A stretch of DNA of 64,000 nucleotides from Tritrichomonas musculus (Eukaryota; Parabasalia; Tritrichomonadida; Tritrichomonadidae). Under the pieces are notes generated by a model. It saw nothing but the letters and a program-made list of their open reading frames with translations. It did not search any database and had not been told where the DNA came from. Below, in pieces: positions 10,121 to 20,600 of this stretch (position 1 is its first letter; each line of letters starts with the position of its first letter). Made by a program: the position numbers and the translations under genes. Location of the stretch: positions 806,001 through 870,000 of the forward strand of contig JAPFFF010000027.1 in NCBI GenBank assembly GCA_039105265.1. The letters run 5' to 3'.

Positions 10121-11650
10121 ATGAGTTTTCACAAAATTACATATCCATCTTTATTCAGCTTGCTATGTGTGAAAAAAACTGAAATTCAAAAATATATTGA
10201 TGAATGGAAGAAAATATATGATTATTTTATAAAACATCAAATTGACTCTGATTCAATTGATATCGATATTCAACATTTTGAAAAAAATCGTGAAGAATAT
10301 GAACATTTTCTTCGTCTATTAATAAGTATATATAGCAATCACTCTCATGAAAAAAACTTATTTGAAAAAATTGAACAAATAATTGTTCAATTAAAAGAGA
10401 GTATCAAACAAACCTTTTCAAAATCCGATTTATTTCACATTTTTAAAAGCAGCAAGCTTTTAATTCTTTTTCTTTTAGAAAATCAAATCCTAACACTTGA
10501 CGAAGATATTTATCGTGAAATATTAAATACATACGAAAGCGAAGAAACACGTTATTATTATTATTTCTATCCAGAGATCAAATTGTTCATTGATGCAAAT
10601 AAAACGAAAGAACTTTTTGAAGAATTATTAAAAGAAGATTCTCAAATACTTGATCATTTTCAAGAAAAACGTAAAGAACGCCAAAATGATTCACATATTT
10701 GTTCATTAATTCGTCAAGATTTAATTGACAAATTCGTTATTTATACGAATCAAACAAATTTTGAACTTTCAAGTGAAATAAAACCGTCTATTTATGAAAC
10801 AAATTCATTTTTAATTGAAAATCAGCCAACAACATTAATTGAATATGCAGCATTTTTTGGTTCAATTCAAATTTTTCAATATCTAAAGTTAAATAATGTT
10901 GAATTATCATCTTCGTTGTGGCTTTATGGAATTCATTCAAATGATGCTGATATAATTCATCTTCTTGAAGAATGCCAAGTTGATCCACCAAATAATTCAT
11001 ATGAAAAATGCTTCATTGAGGCAATTAAATGTCATCATAATGATATTGCAAATTATATCAAGAATAATTATTTAAGTCAAAGAGACAATCTTTTATCTGA
11101 TGATGAAATCATTTCAACAATTTTTTGTGTTTTCAAAATTATTCATTCTTTCCTTCTTATTTAAAAGACAGTAATGAATTGTTTTATTCGTGCTTTTATA
11201 ACTACTCATTCCTTGTTAATCATTTCATGAAGAATAAAGAAAAAGAAATTAAAGAACAAATGATTTTAGAAAAAAAAATTTTTTTGATGAAATTCCTAAT
11301 TTTAAAGATATTAATACGTCATTACAAGAAGCAGCTAAGCAGAACAAGCATGAAATAGTTTATTATTTATTGTCAAAAAGTGAAGAAATAAAAGATGAAT
11401 ATTTTAAAGAAAATAAAAGCATTATAAACTTTGTTGTTCCTCCATCAATAAAAACGATTGGAAATGATTCATTCTTTAAATGTTCATCTTTAATAAAAGT
11501 ATCACTTCCATCTTCAATAACAATGATTGGAAAAGGTGCCTTTAGTGGATGTTTGTCATTGAGAGAAATCGAAATTCCTTCATCCGTTATATCAATTGGA
11601 GATCACGCTTTTGATGGCTGTTCAAAACTAGTGAAAATTAAGATTCCTTC
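10121..11650 (+). pseudogene. Decayed DUF3447/ankyrin + BspA-like LRR gene
   Basis: A first frame starts at ATG 10121 (MSFHKITYPS) and stays open to 11164. It has the helical N-terminal module and the ETNSFLIENQP / LIEYAAFFGSIQIFQYL ankyrin-type core typical of trichomonad DUF3447 proteins. Family similarity continues in a second frame from about 11125, and in a third from about 11280 (NTSLQEAAKQNKHEIVYYLL). The third frame enters BspA-type LRR units (FKCSSLIKVSLPSS, FSGCLSLREIEIPSS, FDGCSKLVKIKIPSS) and breaks off at about 11650 where GC-rich foreign DNA begins. So there are at least two frameshifts plus a truncation. The gene at 53250 is a paralogue with the same architecture. Intact members are surface or cytosolic LRR proteins of unknown ligand. 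Confidence 0.75.
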
Positions 11651-12049
11651 TTCAAGTCTCCCAGTCCGAAGGAGCCGAACCTGATGTTGTGCTTTGCCTC
11701 CTGTGTGATGATCGTGGCAAGCTTCTGGTCGCTGCTACAGCCGGCCGTTGAGCTGGCGGAAGTGGCGGTCTCGCTCCAGCTCAATTGGAGGGGTGTTCCC
11801 TGCGGAAAAGCTTCTTCCTCGGGCACTGTCGAGCTTGTTGCATGTGTGCTTGGAGAGTGGCTGATCGTCTATGATGAGGCCATTCTGCAGTTTGCGCTCT
11901 CATTCACCGCAGGGGCCATGAATCTGGTGGCTGTGCACGAGCTGATACCCGAATGCCAGCTGGACCAGGAGCCGCAGACATATTTCCCGACGATGGGCAT
12001 CATTGCAGGGTTCGTGGTAATGATGCTGCTGGATGTCATTCTGGTTTGA
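11651..12049 (+). pseudogene. Bacterial-type ZIP metal transporter fragment (internally deleted)
   Basis: The frame open from about 11651 to the stop at 12049 reads LMLCFASCVMIVASFWSLLQ, then NWRGVPCGKA, then FTAGAMNLVAVHELIPECQ and a final hydrophobic helix (FVVMMLLDVILV). These match the first and last membrane segments of bacterial ZIP-family zinc/iron transporters, where canonical forms read GFAAGVMIAASFWSLL and AGAMIFVVVEELIPE. The central segments that carry the histidine metal site (about 90 residues) are absent, so it cannot be a working transporter. Base composition is strikingly GC-rich compared with the 20-30% GC around it. It abuts the LRR pseudogene with no spacer. Gut Firmicutes are the likely donor type by residue pattern. 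An assembly chimera is the alternative. Confidence 0.65.
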
Positions 12050-12087
12050 TCATTCACAGAAAAACCTTTACGGTCGGAACAGAAAAG

Positions 12088-12108
12088 TTCTCCACATCCT
12101 GTGGAGAA
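12088..12108 (+). terminator. Bacterial-style hairpin after the ZIP fragment
   Basis: A perfect inverted repeat, TTCTCCAC (12088-12095) and GTGGAGAA (12101-12108), has a 5-nt loop and lies about 40 bp after the ZIP stop codon. Its position and GC content fit an old bacterial terminator stem, although no clear T run follows. Confidence 0.4.
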
Positions 12109-12224
12109 TCCAGTGCAGATGTGTCAGGCTTTAGGAGCTCCGTACAGCACCAAAAACAGGGCGAGGCGTTTTAGATGCGGTACTTTTTGACAAGGAGTGG
12201 GAAAGCTTAAATTAAATTGGAGTT

Positions 12225-12455
12225 ACCAGCCGAAGAAGCTGTTGAAGGGGGATGGAATAATATCCTCCATTCCCGCTGCTGTCTGCCTCTTCAATACGGA
12301 TTTTCGCAAGGTCGGTGCCTTCCATTTCATGCGTGTCGGTCAGCTCGACATTAATATTCAGCGTTTCCCAGGTGGACATGCGCTACATCACCAAGAGCCT
12401 GTCGTCCAGCTCTGCCTCTACATCTACCTGCTTCAGGTCGATCTTTTGCTCGAAG
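12225..12455 (-). pseudogene. Unidentified bacterial-type coding fragment
   Basis: On the minus strand the GC-rich DNA reads as plausible bacterial coding sequence in one frame: EQKIDLKQVDVEAELDDRLL, one stop, then TLNINVELTDTHEMEG and ADSSGNGGYYSIPLQQLL, ending at a stop just inside the A+T-rich boundary. I do not recognise the family. Its codon choice is like that of the ZIP fragment beside it and unlike the flanking genes, so both probably came in one piece. The right junction with host-like AT-rich DNA lies near 12455-12470. Confidence 0.35.
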
Positions 12456-12559
12456 GAAAACAAAATAGACAGTTTTATTTCATATTTTTTGTTATGAATG
12501 CTTCATCATTTTTCAAGAATATCAATGATTTAAAGGTGCTAAATTTCATTTCTTTTATA

Positions 12560-12990
12560 TACAACTTCACAGAAAACTGTATCGTCATCTTTATTCTTTG
12601 GAAGTCGACATTGATATTGTTTGGGCGATTTTCATCTACAAACAAAAATTGCAGAAAAGTGACGAAGGAGAAATTATGATTTTGTACAAAAAGTTCACTG
12701 ATAAACAGAATATCAAGACAATAAACAACTATGATTCGATGCAGTTACACAGTAATGGAGTCACTGTTAATGAAAGATTGTCTGTCAAATATCTTAAGAA
12801 ATCTGCCGATTTTGTAACCACAAATCGATTCACTCATACGAAAAAATTCTCTTCAATTTTAATTTAATCAAAATCGATGAAGAAATTGCAGCTGATTACT
12901 TTAGAAAATCAGTAAATGAATTTGATGAACATGCAAATGAATTCATATGTTCACATGTGCAAACATGCAGATGTGATTCTTTTTGGTATG
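12560..12990 (+). pseudogene. Possible relic of a host Sel1-like or other repeat protein
   Basis: After the bacterial patch the DNA returns to AT-rich, host-like composition. One plus-strand frame (to the stop at 12867) contains GVTVNERLSVKYLKKSADF. A second frame then reads IDEEIAADYFRKSVNEFDEH. Both resemble Sel1-type repeats, in which an AxxYxxxSAD motif recurs. The frame changes and there is no clear start, so this is at best a broken gene. The family call is weak. Confidence 0.25.
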
Positions 12991-13705
12991 AATGATGTTG
13001 TCTGTTGTTTGAAACTTTTGAAAGATCAAAGATGTGTGATTACTTTTTACAACTAAAGAATGATGCTGTATATTATGAAAGAAATAAAATAAGATAAAAA
13101 AAATCGTATCACATTTGATGTAAGGATCTGTTGACTTTTATTTTATCGAAGTAATGTTTATTTATAGAATAATGTTTTTCAAATGTGCTTGAGTTGAGGT
13201 TAATAAGAAATTTTAATTGGAAAAAATATGATTTTGATATAAATAAGCATTTGTTCTATTTATTTTCAATTATCTAGGTATCACTTTTTGAGTTTTGTAA
13301 AATACTCAAAAAGGTATAAAACAGATAATTAAACATAAAATGAAGTAGCTTTTTGGAAGCTACGCCTTTCAAAAAGCTACTTCATTTATTTTTTAAATAA
13401 TTTTTATTCTGAATCAAAATTTAATTGAATCAATAAAATTCAATTATCACATATTTTCTCTGAAAAAAATTCAATATAATTGTATATTATTATCAATTTT
13501 TGAATTAGTACTCAATTTTTTAATTCAAAAATTGTTTTATAAAATGAACAACAATATTTATCTGGATAGTCTTATAATGTTATTCTGAAACAATAAATGC
13601 ATTTTGCATTAAAAAAATAAAAATAAAAAAATTAAAGTTGTTAGTTTAATTAAGTTAAGGTTAAAGTGATCGTTAAATCTTAGATTTTGATCTTTAATTA
13701 TTTAA
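12991..13705. other. Intergenic region with two hairpins
   Basis: No gene is seen. A perfect 18-bp-arm hairpin lies at 13338-13387, and a weaker stem (CTTTTTGAGT / ACTCAAAAAG) at about 13284-13313. The remainder is AT-rich and contains the 3' flank of the kinase gene. Confidence 0.5.
13338..13387. repeat. Perfect 18-bp inverted repeat with 14-nt loop
   Basis: The arms are 13338-13355 (AAATGAAGTAGCTTTTTG) and 13370-13387, its exact reverse complement. The loop GAAGCTACGCCTTT repeats part of the arm (GAAGCTACG). It could be a miniature foldback element or a 3'-end hairpin of a neighbouring transcript. Confidence 0.85.
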
Positions 13706-16168
13706 TTATTTCTTTGGCTTCTTGGTTTCTTTATTTTGGTATAAAGATTCAAAGCGATTCAGTTCTTGGTATCGTGAAAGAACGATGTCTCGGTCGACTT
13801 CTTTAGCAAGTTTGAACTTTTTATTCTCAATCATTTCAAGGATTTCTGAAAAGCTCGGACGATCTTTCGGTTCAAACGCGGTGCACTTATTGATCAGTTC
13901 AATTCCTTCTGCTGTGAGCGACGATGAATGACGTGGGAATTTGATTGGCTTCTTGTTCATCTTGTCGGTCAAATTTTGCTTTGGAAGACGACCTGTCAGC
14001 AAAACAAAGACGACAATTCCGTATGAGTAAACGTCGGTCTTGTTGTCATATTTTCCTTTGTTCAGCATTTCTGGCGACATGTAGTCAAGAGTGCCAACGC
14101 CTTTCGTCAGTGATCCTTCGTCTTTGTCGTCAATGTGAACAAGATCGAAATCGATGATTTTCGCTTCAAGGATCCAATTCAGCATGATGTTATCGATCTT
14201 CAGGTCACGGTGAATCATGCCTGACTGGTGCAGGTGCTTCATCCCAAATGCAACTTCAATACAAATTTTCACCCGTAACGTGTCGTTCATGATGTCGCTT
14301 TTCAGCACGTCTTTCAATTTGAATGGGAGATATTCAAGGAAAAGTGCTATCGTCGTCTTCTCTTTTTCTCTACTTTTTTTCGCTTTTTCTTCATCATCAT
14401 CATCATCATCGTAGTCGTAGTCGGAATCTTTGTTTGATGTGCTTTCTTCAACTTTTTCTGATGTGTTCATGCCAATCGCTCGGCAGATGCTTGGATGACT
14501 GATGCTCGTCAGTGCTCCAAATTCTCTCAGCGAGTTTCGTAGCTTGCTGAATGCTTCTTCATCTTCAACATTTTTCACAACTTTCTTGCACATCACTTCT
14601 GATGTTCGACGGTCAATGATTTTGTATGCAACCGATGTCGCTCCTTCGCCAATCTTCTTCAAAACTTCATGGTGCTCTTCGTCTTCTTCTCCAATGAAAA
14701 TGTTATGAGTCCCTTCTTTCGTTTTCTTCAATTCAACATCACTGTCATCGTCATCGTCGTCTGGTTTTATTTCTGGTCGCCGGTGAGTCGATGTGTCGTT
14801 GATGTCAAATATTTGAACTTTCTCGTACTTCAAAAGTCGTTCTTCAAGGAATCGGATGTGATTCTTGTAAATCGTTGTTTCACGCTTTTCTCTTTCTTTC
14901 ATCTTCGCTTGCTGATTTGAAAGTTCTCGATCTTTCGCTTCAAGCGCTGCTTTCAATTCCGATATTTCTTTATCTTTCAAATATTCTGAGCCTTCTGATT
15001 TAGTTGATGACGATACAGTTTTTCGTGAGGTGAGGTGATCATTTTTCTTTGAAAGTCGTCTGTTTGGCATGTTTGGCATGTTTGGCGGTAATTCTTCTCC
15101 AACAAAAACTGCTGATGCAAATTCTCCTGCAATGCAGAACGATGCGCCACTCTCAATCGTTGTCTCAACTGGTGAATATATTTTTTCATTGTCAGCAAAT
15201 CTGTCGAGCATGAGTTGGCCATAACCGTTACCTCCACATGACAAAACTTTTCCATCTTCTGTTCGGAAGAGCGAGTGAGAGAACCCAGCGGAGGCTCCTG
15301 TGATTTTGTACTTCTCAAGAGAAGCAACTTTCGTGAATTTGTCTGTTTCGGTGACTCCTTCGCCGAGGCTGAGATAACCACTTAAAAAGGGATCAGATCC
15401 ATAAACAAAAACTTCGCCTTCGCTGCAAACTGCAAAGCAATGACCACGTGTCCCTGAGATGTCGACGATTTCTTTATCACGAAGTTCTTCAACTTCTTCA
15501 AATGAAAGTTCACTGGATGAAGATTTGAAGACTCGCCCACTCTCACTAAGTGCTAAATAAAATTCTTTGCAGCAGGCGACGCTGACTGCTTTCTCACCTC
15601 CTGGAAGAGTCGCTGCCTTCACTGGGTTCAGTGGGGAATCAAAAAGTGATTTGGTGATCGCGATGATCGCTCCTTCTGTGTCAATTGCTGCGGAGTTTGA
15701 ATAACCGCCATAAAGCGACACTGGTTGGCGATTTTCAATGTTCACAAAAAGTGGTTTGCCGACATTTTTAAATTGGTAAACGTATGCAAGCTCCCTGATG
15801 CCGTCTGTTCGTGAAATCAGGTAAAGAGTGTAATCATCACCGCACAAAATGGAGATGAACTTGCATTGAATGCCACGACTGTCTTTCATATCAATTTCTG
15901 TCGCTGTTTTCAGTATTGATTTTGGAAGTGATCCAAGGATTGCTCGGTAAGAATTGTCGCCAATTACGTACCCTTTCCCATCCTTCGTCACCCATGATGC
16001 ATGATGATAGTAAATCGAGTAAGAGATAAGATTTGAAACGACAATTTTTGAAGAAAGTGGTGGACAGATAATTGGATCTTCATCTGTTTTGTTGTTCGAT
16101 GTCTCTCCCACTTGATTGCAGCTATTGAGTCCGCTTGTTTTGAGGATTGTGCATTTTTTGGTTAACAT
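13706..16168 (-). CDS. RCC1-repeat protein kinase
   Basis: The protein has 820 residues. Residues of about 40-350 form RCC1-like beta-propeller repeats (HASWVTKDGKGYVIGD, HCFAVCSEGEVFVYGS, HSLFRTEDGKVLSCGGNGYG). A charged coiled coil follows (about 390-450), then a kinase domain (about 500-785). Kinase landmarks are the P-loop IGEGATSVAYK (about 504), the lysine in CKKVVK, the catalytic loop HRDLKIDN (about 651), the metal motif DFD where most kinases have DFG (about 673), GVGTLDYMSPEM in the activation segment, and DVYSYGIVVF. The aspartates needed for catalysis are kept, so activity is plausible. It looks most like the TKL/NEK-like kinases common in trichomonads. An acidic insert of Asp/Glu residues (encoded near 14388-14420) splits the N-lobe. 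The substrate is unknown. Confidence 0.85.
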   Translation of the reverse strand: MLTKKCTILKTSGLNSCNQVGETSNNKTDEDPIICPPLSSKIVVSNLISYSIYYHHASWVTKDGKGYVIGDNSYRAILGSLPKSILKTATEIDMKDSRGIQCKFISILCGDDYTLYLISRTDGIRELAYVYQFKNVGKPLFVNIENRQPVSLYGGYSNSAAIDTEGAIIAITKSLFDSPLNPVKAATLPGGEKAVSVACCKEFYLALSESGRVFKSSSSELSFEEVEELRDKEIVDISGTRGHCFAVCSEGEVFVYGSDPFLSGYLSLGEGVTETDKFTKVASLEKYKITGASAGFSHSLFRTEDGKVLSCGGNGYGQLMLDRFADNEKIYSPVETTIESGASFCIAGEFASAVFVGEELPPNMPNMPNRRLSKKNDHLTSRKTVSSSTKSEGSEYLKDKEISELKAALEAKDRELSNQQAKMKEREKRETTIYKNHIRFLEERLLKYEKVQIFDINDTSTHRRPEIKPDDDDDDSDVELKKTKEGTHNIFIGEEDEEHHEVLKKIGEGATSVAYKIIDRRTSEVMCKKVVKNVEDEEAFSKLRNSLREFGALTSISHPSICRAIGMNTSEKVEESTSNKDSDYDYDDDDDDEEKAKKSREKEKTTIALFLEYLPFKLKDVLKSDIMNDTLRVKICIEVAFGMKHLHQSGMIHRDLKIDNIMLNWILEAKIIDFDLVHIDDKDEGSLTKGVGTLDYMSPEMLNKGKYDNKTDVYSYGIVVFVLLTGRLPKQNLTDKMNKKPIKFPRHSSSLTAEGIELINKCTAFEPKDRPSFSEILEMIENKKFKLAKEVDRDIVLSRYQELNRFESLYQNKETKKPKK
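14388..14420. repeat. CAT/ATC trinucleotide microsatellite within the kinase
   Basis: A run of CAT repeats followed by CGTAGTCGTAG encodes an Asp/Tyr-rich stretch in the kinase N-lobe insert. It is probably length-variable between strains. Confidence 0.8.
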
Positions 16169-16929
16169 TTGATTTGAATGAAATATTTGAGAATATACAA
16201 ATATTTCAATGAATTTTTATAAAAATTCAATGAAACCATTTTAAGAAGATTTTATTTATTTTTAATTTAATAATATCTCGTTCAATATTTATTTAATCAA
16301 AAATATTATTATTATTTATATTAAATTCATTATATAAATAATATAAAATACTATAAAAATACTTTTTATTTATATCAATAAAATAAATTTATATTTTATT
16401 TTTTGACCTGATTATTCAAAAGAAAATTTTTTAGAAATAATTTCGGTTATGTATCTTGTAAAATAAAGCAAATTTCATATATTTTTAATTTTAACATATA
16501 TTTATATATTTATTATATGATATTTATAATATTTATATATTTGATAATCTTAGAATTTAATATGATAAATATAAATCATTTTTTGAGAGCGATTAACTGG
16601 AACCAAAAAGTCAGTACCACCAAATAAGTTATCAAAAAGTTATATATATATATTTTTAATAATATTTTTTTCTTAAAATCGTAGCAAATTAGGCCAATTA
16701 TCGCATTTAGACTCCCAAGACCAAAATAACGTACAAAAAGAAGAAATACAGAAAATAAGTTTATGAAAAAAAAAGTGTGGGGAAGTTGAAAGTTAGGGGT
16801 AAGGTATGGTAAGGTAAAGAGTAACGAGTTGTATATAAAAAATAAGTAGTACAAAAAATAAGTATATGATGAATAACTAGTTTTCATCGTTTACTCTTAC
16901 CTAAATGAACTCATAAGTAAGGATTGATG
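16169..16929. other. AT-rich intergenic region
   Basis: There is no convincing gene. A hydrophobic minus-strand reading frame (16576-16887) is Phe/Leu/Tyr-rich in the manner of random AT-rich DNA and is not called. The right end merges into the decayed upstream part of the helicase relic. Confidence 0.5.
16174..16184 (-). promoter_or_regulatory. Candidate Inr element upstream of the kinase
   Basis: Minus-strand TTTCATTC lies about 8-15 bp before the ATG at 16168. It fits the trichomonad initiator consensus TCA(+1)Y(T/A). The match is short and the DNA is AT-rich, so it is suggestive only. Confidence 0.35.
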
Positions 16930-17436
16930 TTTGCGACGGTTTCAATCTAATTGATGTCCGTACAGTGATGAGAAGGATGCTATCAACGATCTGAAGAAAT
17001 GTCTGGTTTATGGTCAGTCAGTTCTTTCTGTCTATACGATCAAAACGTATGATGTAATAAATGAATATGCAAAAGTAAGCTATGCAAGGGTGTCAGTAGC
17101 GATACAAATATTGAAGGAAATTGTGATATTTCAGAAAACAGTTGAGAGAAAAAAGAACTATACTGCGTGGAATGTGTTCGTCTATAACCAAATATTATTC
17201 AAGGTGAAGGGATTGAAGTTCTATAGTGAGGATCCACAGGTTTTCAGTTATTTCAGAGGTTATGATTACAAAAAGCTAGATTCAGTGAAAGAAGAGCTAA
17301 TTCAACCGTTCTTGAATCATGTGCATGATGTTATTACTGATGGTAATGATGAGGTGTACAAATATATATTAATATGGATTGCTTCAATTTTACAAAAACC
17401 GAATTTCAAAACTGGTACCGCACTAATCATACTAGG
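16930..17436 (+). pseudogene. Virus-type SF3/DUF5906-like helicase relic, left half
   Basis: This is a fossil. A plus-strand stretch, clearest from 17090, encodes YTAWNVFVYNQ and then VYKYILIWIASILQKPNF, the segment that leads into the P-loop of the superfamily-3 (D5/DUF5906-like) helicase-primases of viruses and virus-like elements. Codon use is less AT-extreme than the surroundings. The gene is broken. The Maverick at 17437 lies exactly where the P-loop would begin, and the other half resumes at 42355. It is older than the Maverick. Whether it belonged to a virus-like element or was a host copy cannot be told. Confidence 0.6.
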
Positions 17437-17660
17437 AGTAGTATAGTATAGGCTGGGATTCATTCTTCACCCCAGCCTACACTGCTCGCCACCAAGCTCA
17501 GGTACACCTTCGCTTGGGCCTCGCTACCCGGCCAAATACCCTCTGAAAACCTATCGTAAGTACACACTCTCTACTTTCACTATTCTGCCAATGTTATTTC
17601 CAAGGTATGGAGTAGTTTTTGAGCTTTCTAATAGTGTTTTTTGAATTCTACACCCGAAAA
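17437..17660 (+). repeat. Left terminal inverted repeat of the Maverick
   Basis: This begins AGTAGTATAGTATAGGCTGG and ends CACCCGAAAA. It matches the reverse complement of 42131-42354 at all 224 positions by direct comparison. It is more GC-rich than the interior. Confidence 0.97.
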
Positions 17661-17679
17661 ATATTGAAATATAGAACAT

Positions 17680-20600
17680 TTACTCTTTGAATACACAAAC
17701 AATATTATCATTTATTTTTGCAGTTATGATTCCAATTGTTAAACGTCTTATTTTTGATGTTATTGGAGTATTTTCATCAAGAACTTTGATTTGATTATCT
17801 TCATCAATATAAATTTCATCACCAATTTCAAACCTTGATGAATCATCAACTTTGACCAAATAATCCCCATGACTTGCAAAAGTAATTGAATTATTTTCTT
17901 CGTCAATTCGAACACAAATTCCAATAAATTCTTTCCAAGTACCTGTAGTTTTCACTGAACAAATACAATCTGTTGAATCTTTTTCGGTTGATTCAATCCA
18001 TTCATTATCAACATTCTTATAAACTTTTCCTGTAATAAATACTGGTTTTCCTATTTCAAAATCATCAATTAAATCTTCAATTGGAGCATAATGTGTGATT
18101 GTATTTGAACCCCTACTGTTGACAGTTCCTTTGACATCTAAATTTCCAAAAATCTCGAATAGTCTTCCTGATGGAGAAACTTCATAAGAAAATGCTATTG
18201 AATCATTCAAAATTACTTTCCAGCGGGCAGTATTGTATTGATTATAATATATTATTTTAGAACATTTTGTTGAATCCAAACCAAGAACTATATTTGATTC
18301 ATATAAATTTGGATTTCCTTGATATACCTTTAAACAATCTGCATCTACACCATCTATTTCTAAATCACCATATGTTATAAAAACGTTATTATGAAAAATG
18401 GTATGATTTGCGTCCCAACCAATAATATTTGCACAACCTGTAACACCTAAAACACCTAAACCAGTCATAAAACCGAAAGTAGCAGCTTCATTTTCATTTG
18501 TACCTATGCCTGCTATTAACGAGATTTTTAAATCTGATTCTGTATTATTTGTATCTAATATTGTTATTTTCCCATTTATCGTTGAATCACCCTCTTTGGA
18601 GACATAATTGGTCAAATCAACAGGTTCAGGAATTTCACTCTTTAATGCAAATTTTTCATCACAATCTGTTTTCTTATAATAAGTTGAATCCAATAGTTTT
18701 GATAATAAATCAACTTTTTTATCAATTAGATTACTTTCAAATATTGTTTGATATGTATTAGTGACACAAGCTAATGATGGTACAACAGCTGTTGCATCAC
18801 ATTCAGTTTCATCAGATTGAACAACAAGTGGAATTTCACTTTTCAATGCTAATTGATCTTCTTCGCCATAATTCAAATCATTTTTGCTTCGATATTTTGC
18901 ATCCGCTTCCTCTTTTGTATACAGGTTATCCATATTAACCATATTATTTTTTAATTCATCTAATGCTTCATTTACTTCATCAACAGTTGGGAATTCATTT
19001 AATGTAGTAGCTAGAGCTGTATCATTCTTTTCTATCTGCTCATGTAATGTATCTATCTTCTTATGTAAAGCATCTATATCACAAGTATAGGCTAAATCAT
19101 TTGGGGTAAATTCCATTCTTCTTTTTGCTGTATTTTCTTTAATCTGTATTCCACCAACCCTATGTTTATTTGGGTTTGATATAACAAATGTTTTGTCATT
19201 CATAGTGCAGCTAGGAAAATCATTTGTTCCTTGGTAATTAATTGTTCCACCAGTAATATTAATAATAACTATATTCTCTTCATAATCAACATCATTGTAT
19301 TCACTAACTTTTTGCACCAAAAATCGTACTTTGATTGTTCCATCTGTGATAACATCTTCTGCTTCCAAATGAACCTCTCCATTAACAAATTTACCAACAA
19401 CATCTATTATGTCATCTCTAACCAAATCTGTCTTTTGAACTACTTCATCCAATGTAGGGTAATAACCAAACTCCGCCTCTAGCTCATTAACCTTCTCGGC
19501 GAGTAATTTAAATGCAGGCTTGAGGGATTCCCTGAACATATTGCTAATATCCATGGCACCACTTAATGTTAAGGTTCCTGTATCTGGGTTATCATTCTCA
19601 TCTGTATAAGGTAATTCATCTAGTTGTTTATATTCTTCCTCACACCAGGTTATTATTGGAGTAATATCTTTTGTGATAGACCTAGCGACGGTCCCAGACA
19701 TGAAATTAATAGCATTTCTAACTATATCGCTCAATCCTTTTGTTGATTTACGTGAGAACAATCTTTTAAGGAATCCTCCCCCATTCCCAGTTGCAAAACT
19801 AATACCTTCTGGAGCTAATTGCATACCTATAGAACCTATTGAACCGACTGTACCTGCGACACCAAATGCTAAAGCAGTCCATGAAACAATTCTTAAATTA
19901 TCAACATCTTCTTCTAGATGCTGAGTTACTGTTTCTGTTCTTGATACTCTTCCTTTTAGGCTTTCTATTGTTGTGTTCATTTCTTGGACATCATAGCTAA
20001 TCACATCTACATTGTTAGTTACCATATTTAAATCACTTCTCATGGTTGTAATATTATCAGCAGTAATGATTTTGGAACTAGTAATGTTGTAATCTGTATA
20101 CAAGGTAGTTGCTGCATTAGGATTGGGATACACTTCATAAAATTGTTGTCTAATAATATATTCGAAGGGGTTAGTAGTAGGGTCCCAATTAACTTCATCT
20201 ATCGGGTCAACATATTCATCAAACAAATAGATTTTAATATTTCGTGAGTCATTAGGGGTTGATGAAACATAACAATATTCTACCTGTTCACATGAATCTA
20301 ATAGGCCATGAATAAAATACCATTTCTTATCACTCTTGGGGTCAAATATTTTTCCAGTTGGTCTCATTGAGAATCTGTTTGCCTTTATTTCTCCATCTAA
20401 AGTTATATCAAGATAGAATTCTTCTACAAGATTAATATCTAAATCACTTCCTGTACCATTTGTCTTATAGCATCTTATGGCTTCAATATCATATCCATAA
20501 ATATTTATTCCCCCATTACTGGTTTGATAGCCTAATCCATATTTGGAAAAGTCTTCTATCTCACCCGTCTTTAGTTTTAGTTTGTTCTCTACTTTACACT

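Noticed and set aside
16576-16887. Hydrophobic 103-residue minus-strand frame
   Set aside because: It has AT-driven Phe/Leu/Tyr composition, no domain, no ordered membrane pattern and no conserved motif.
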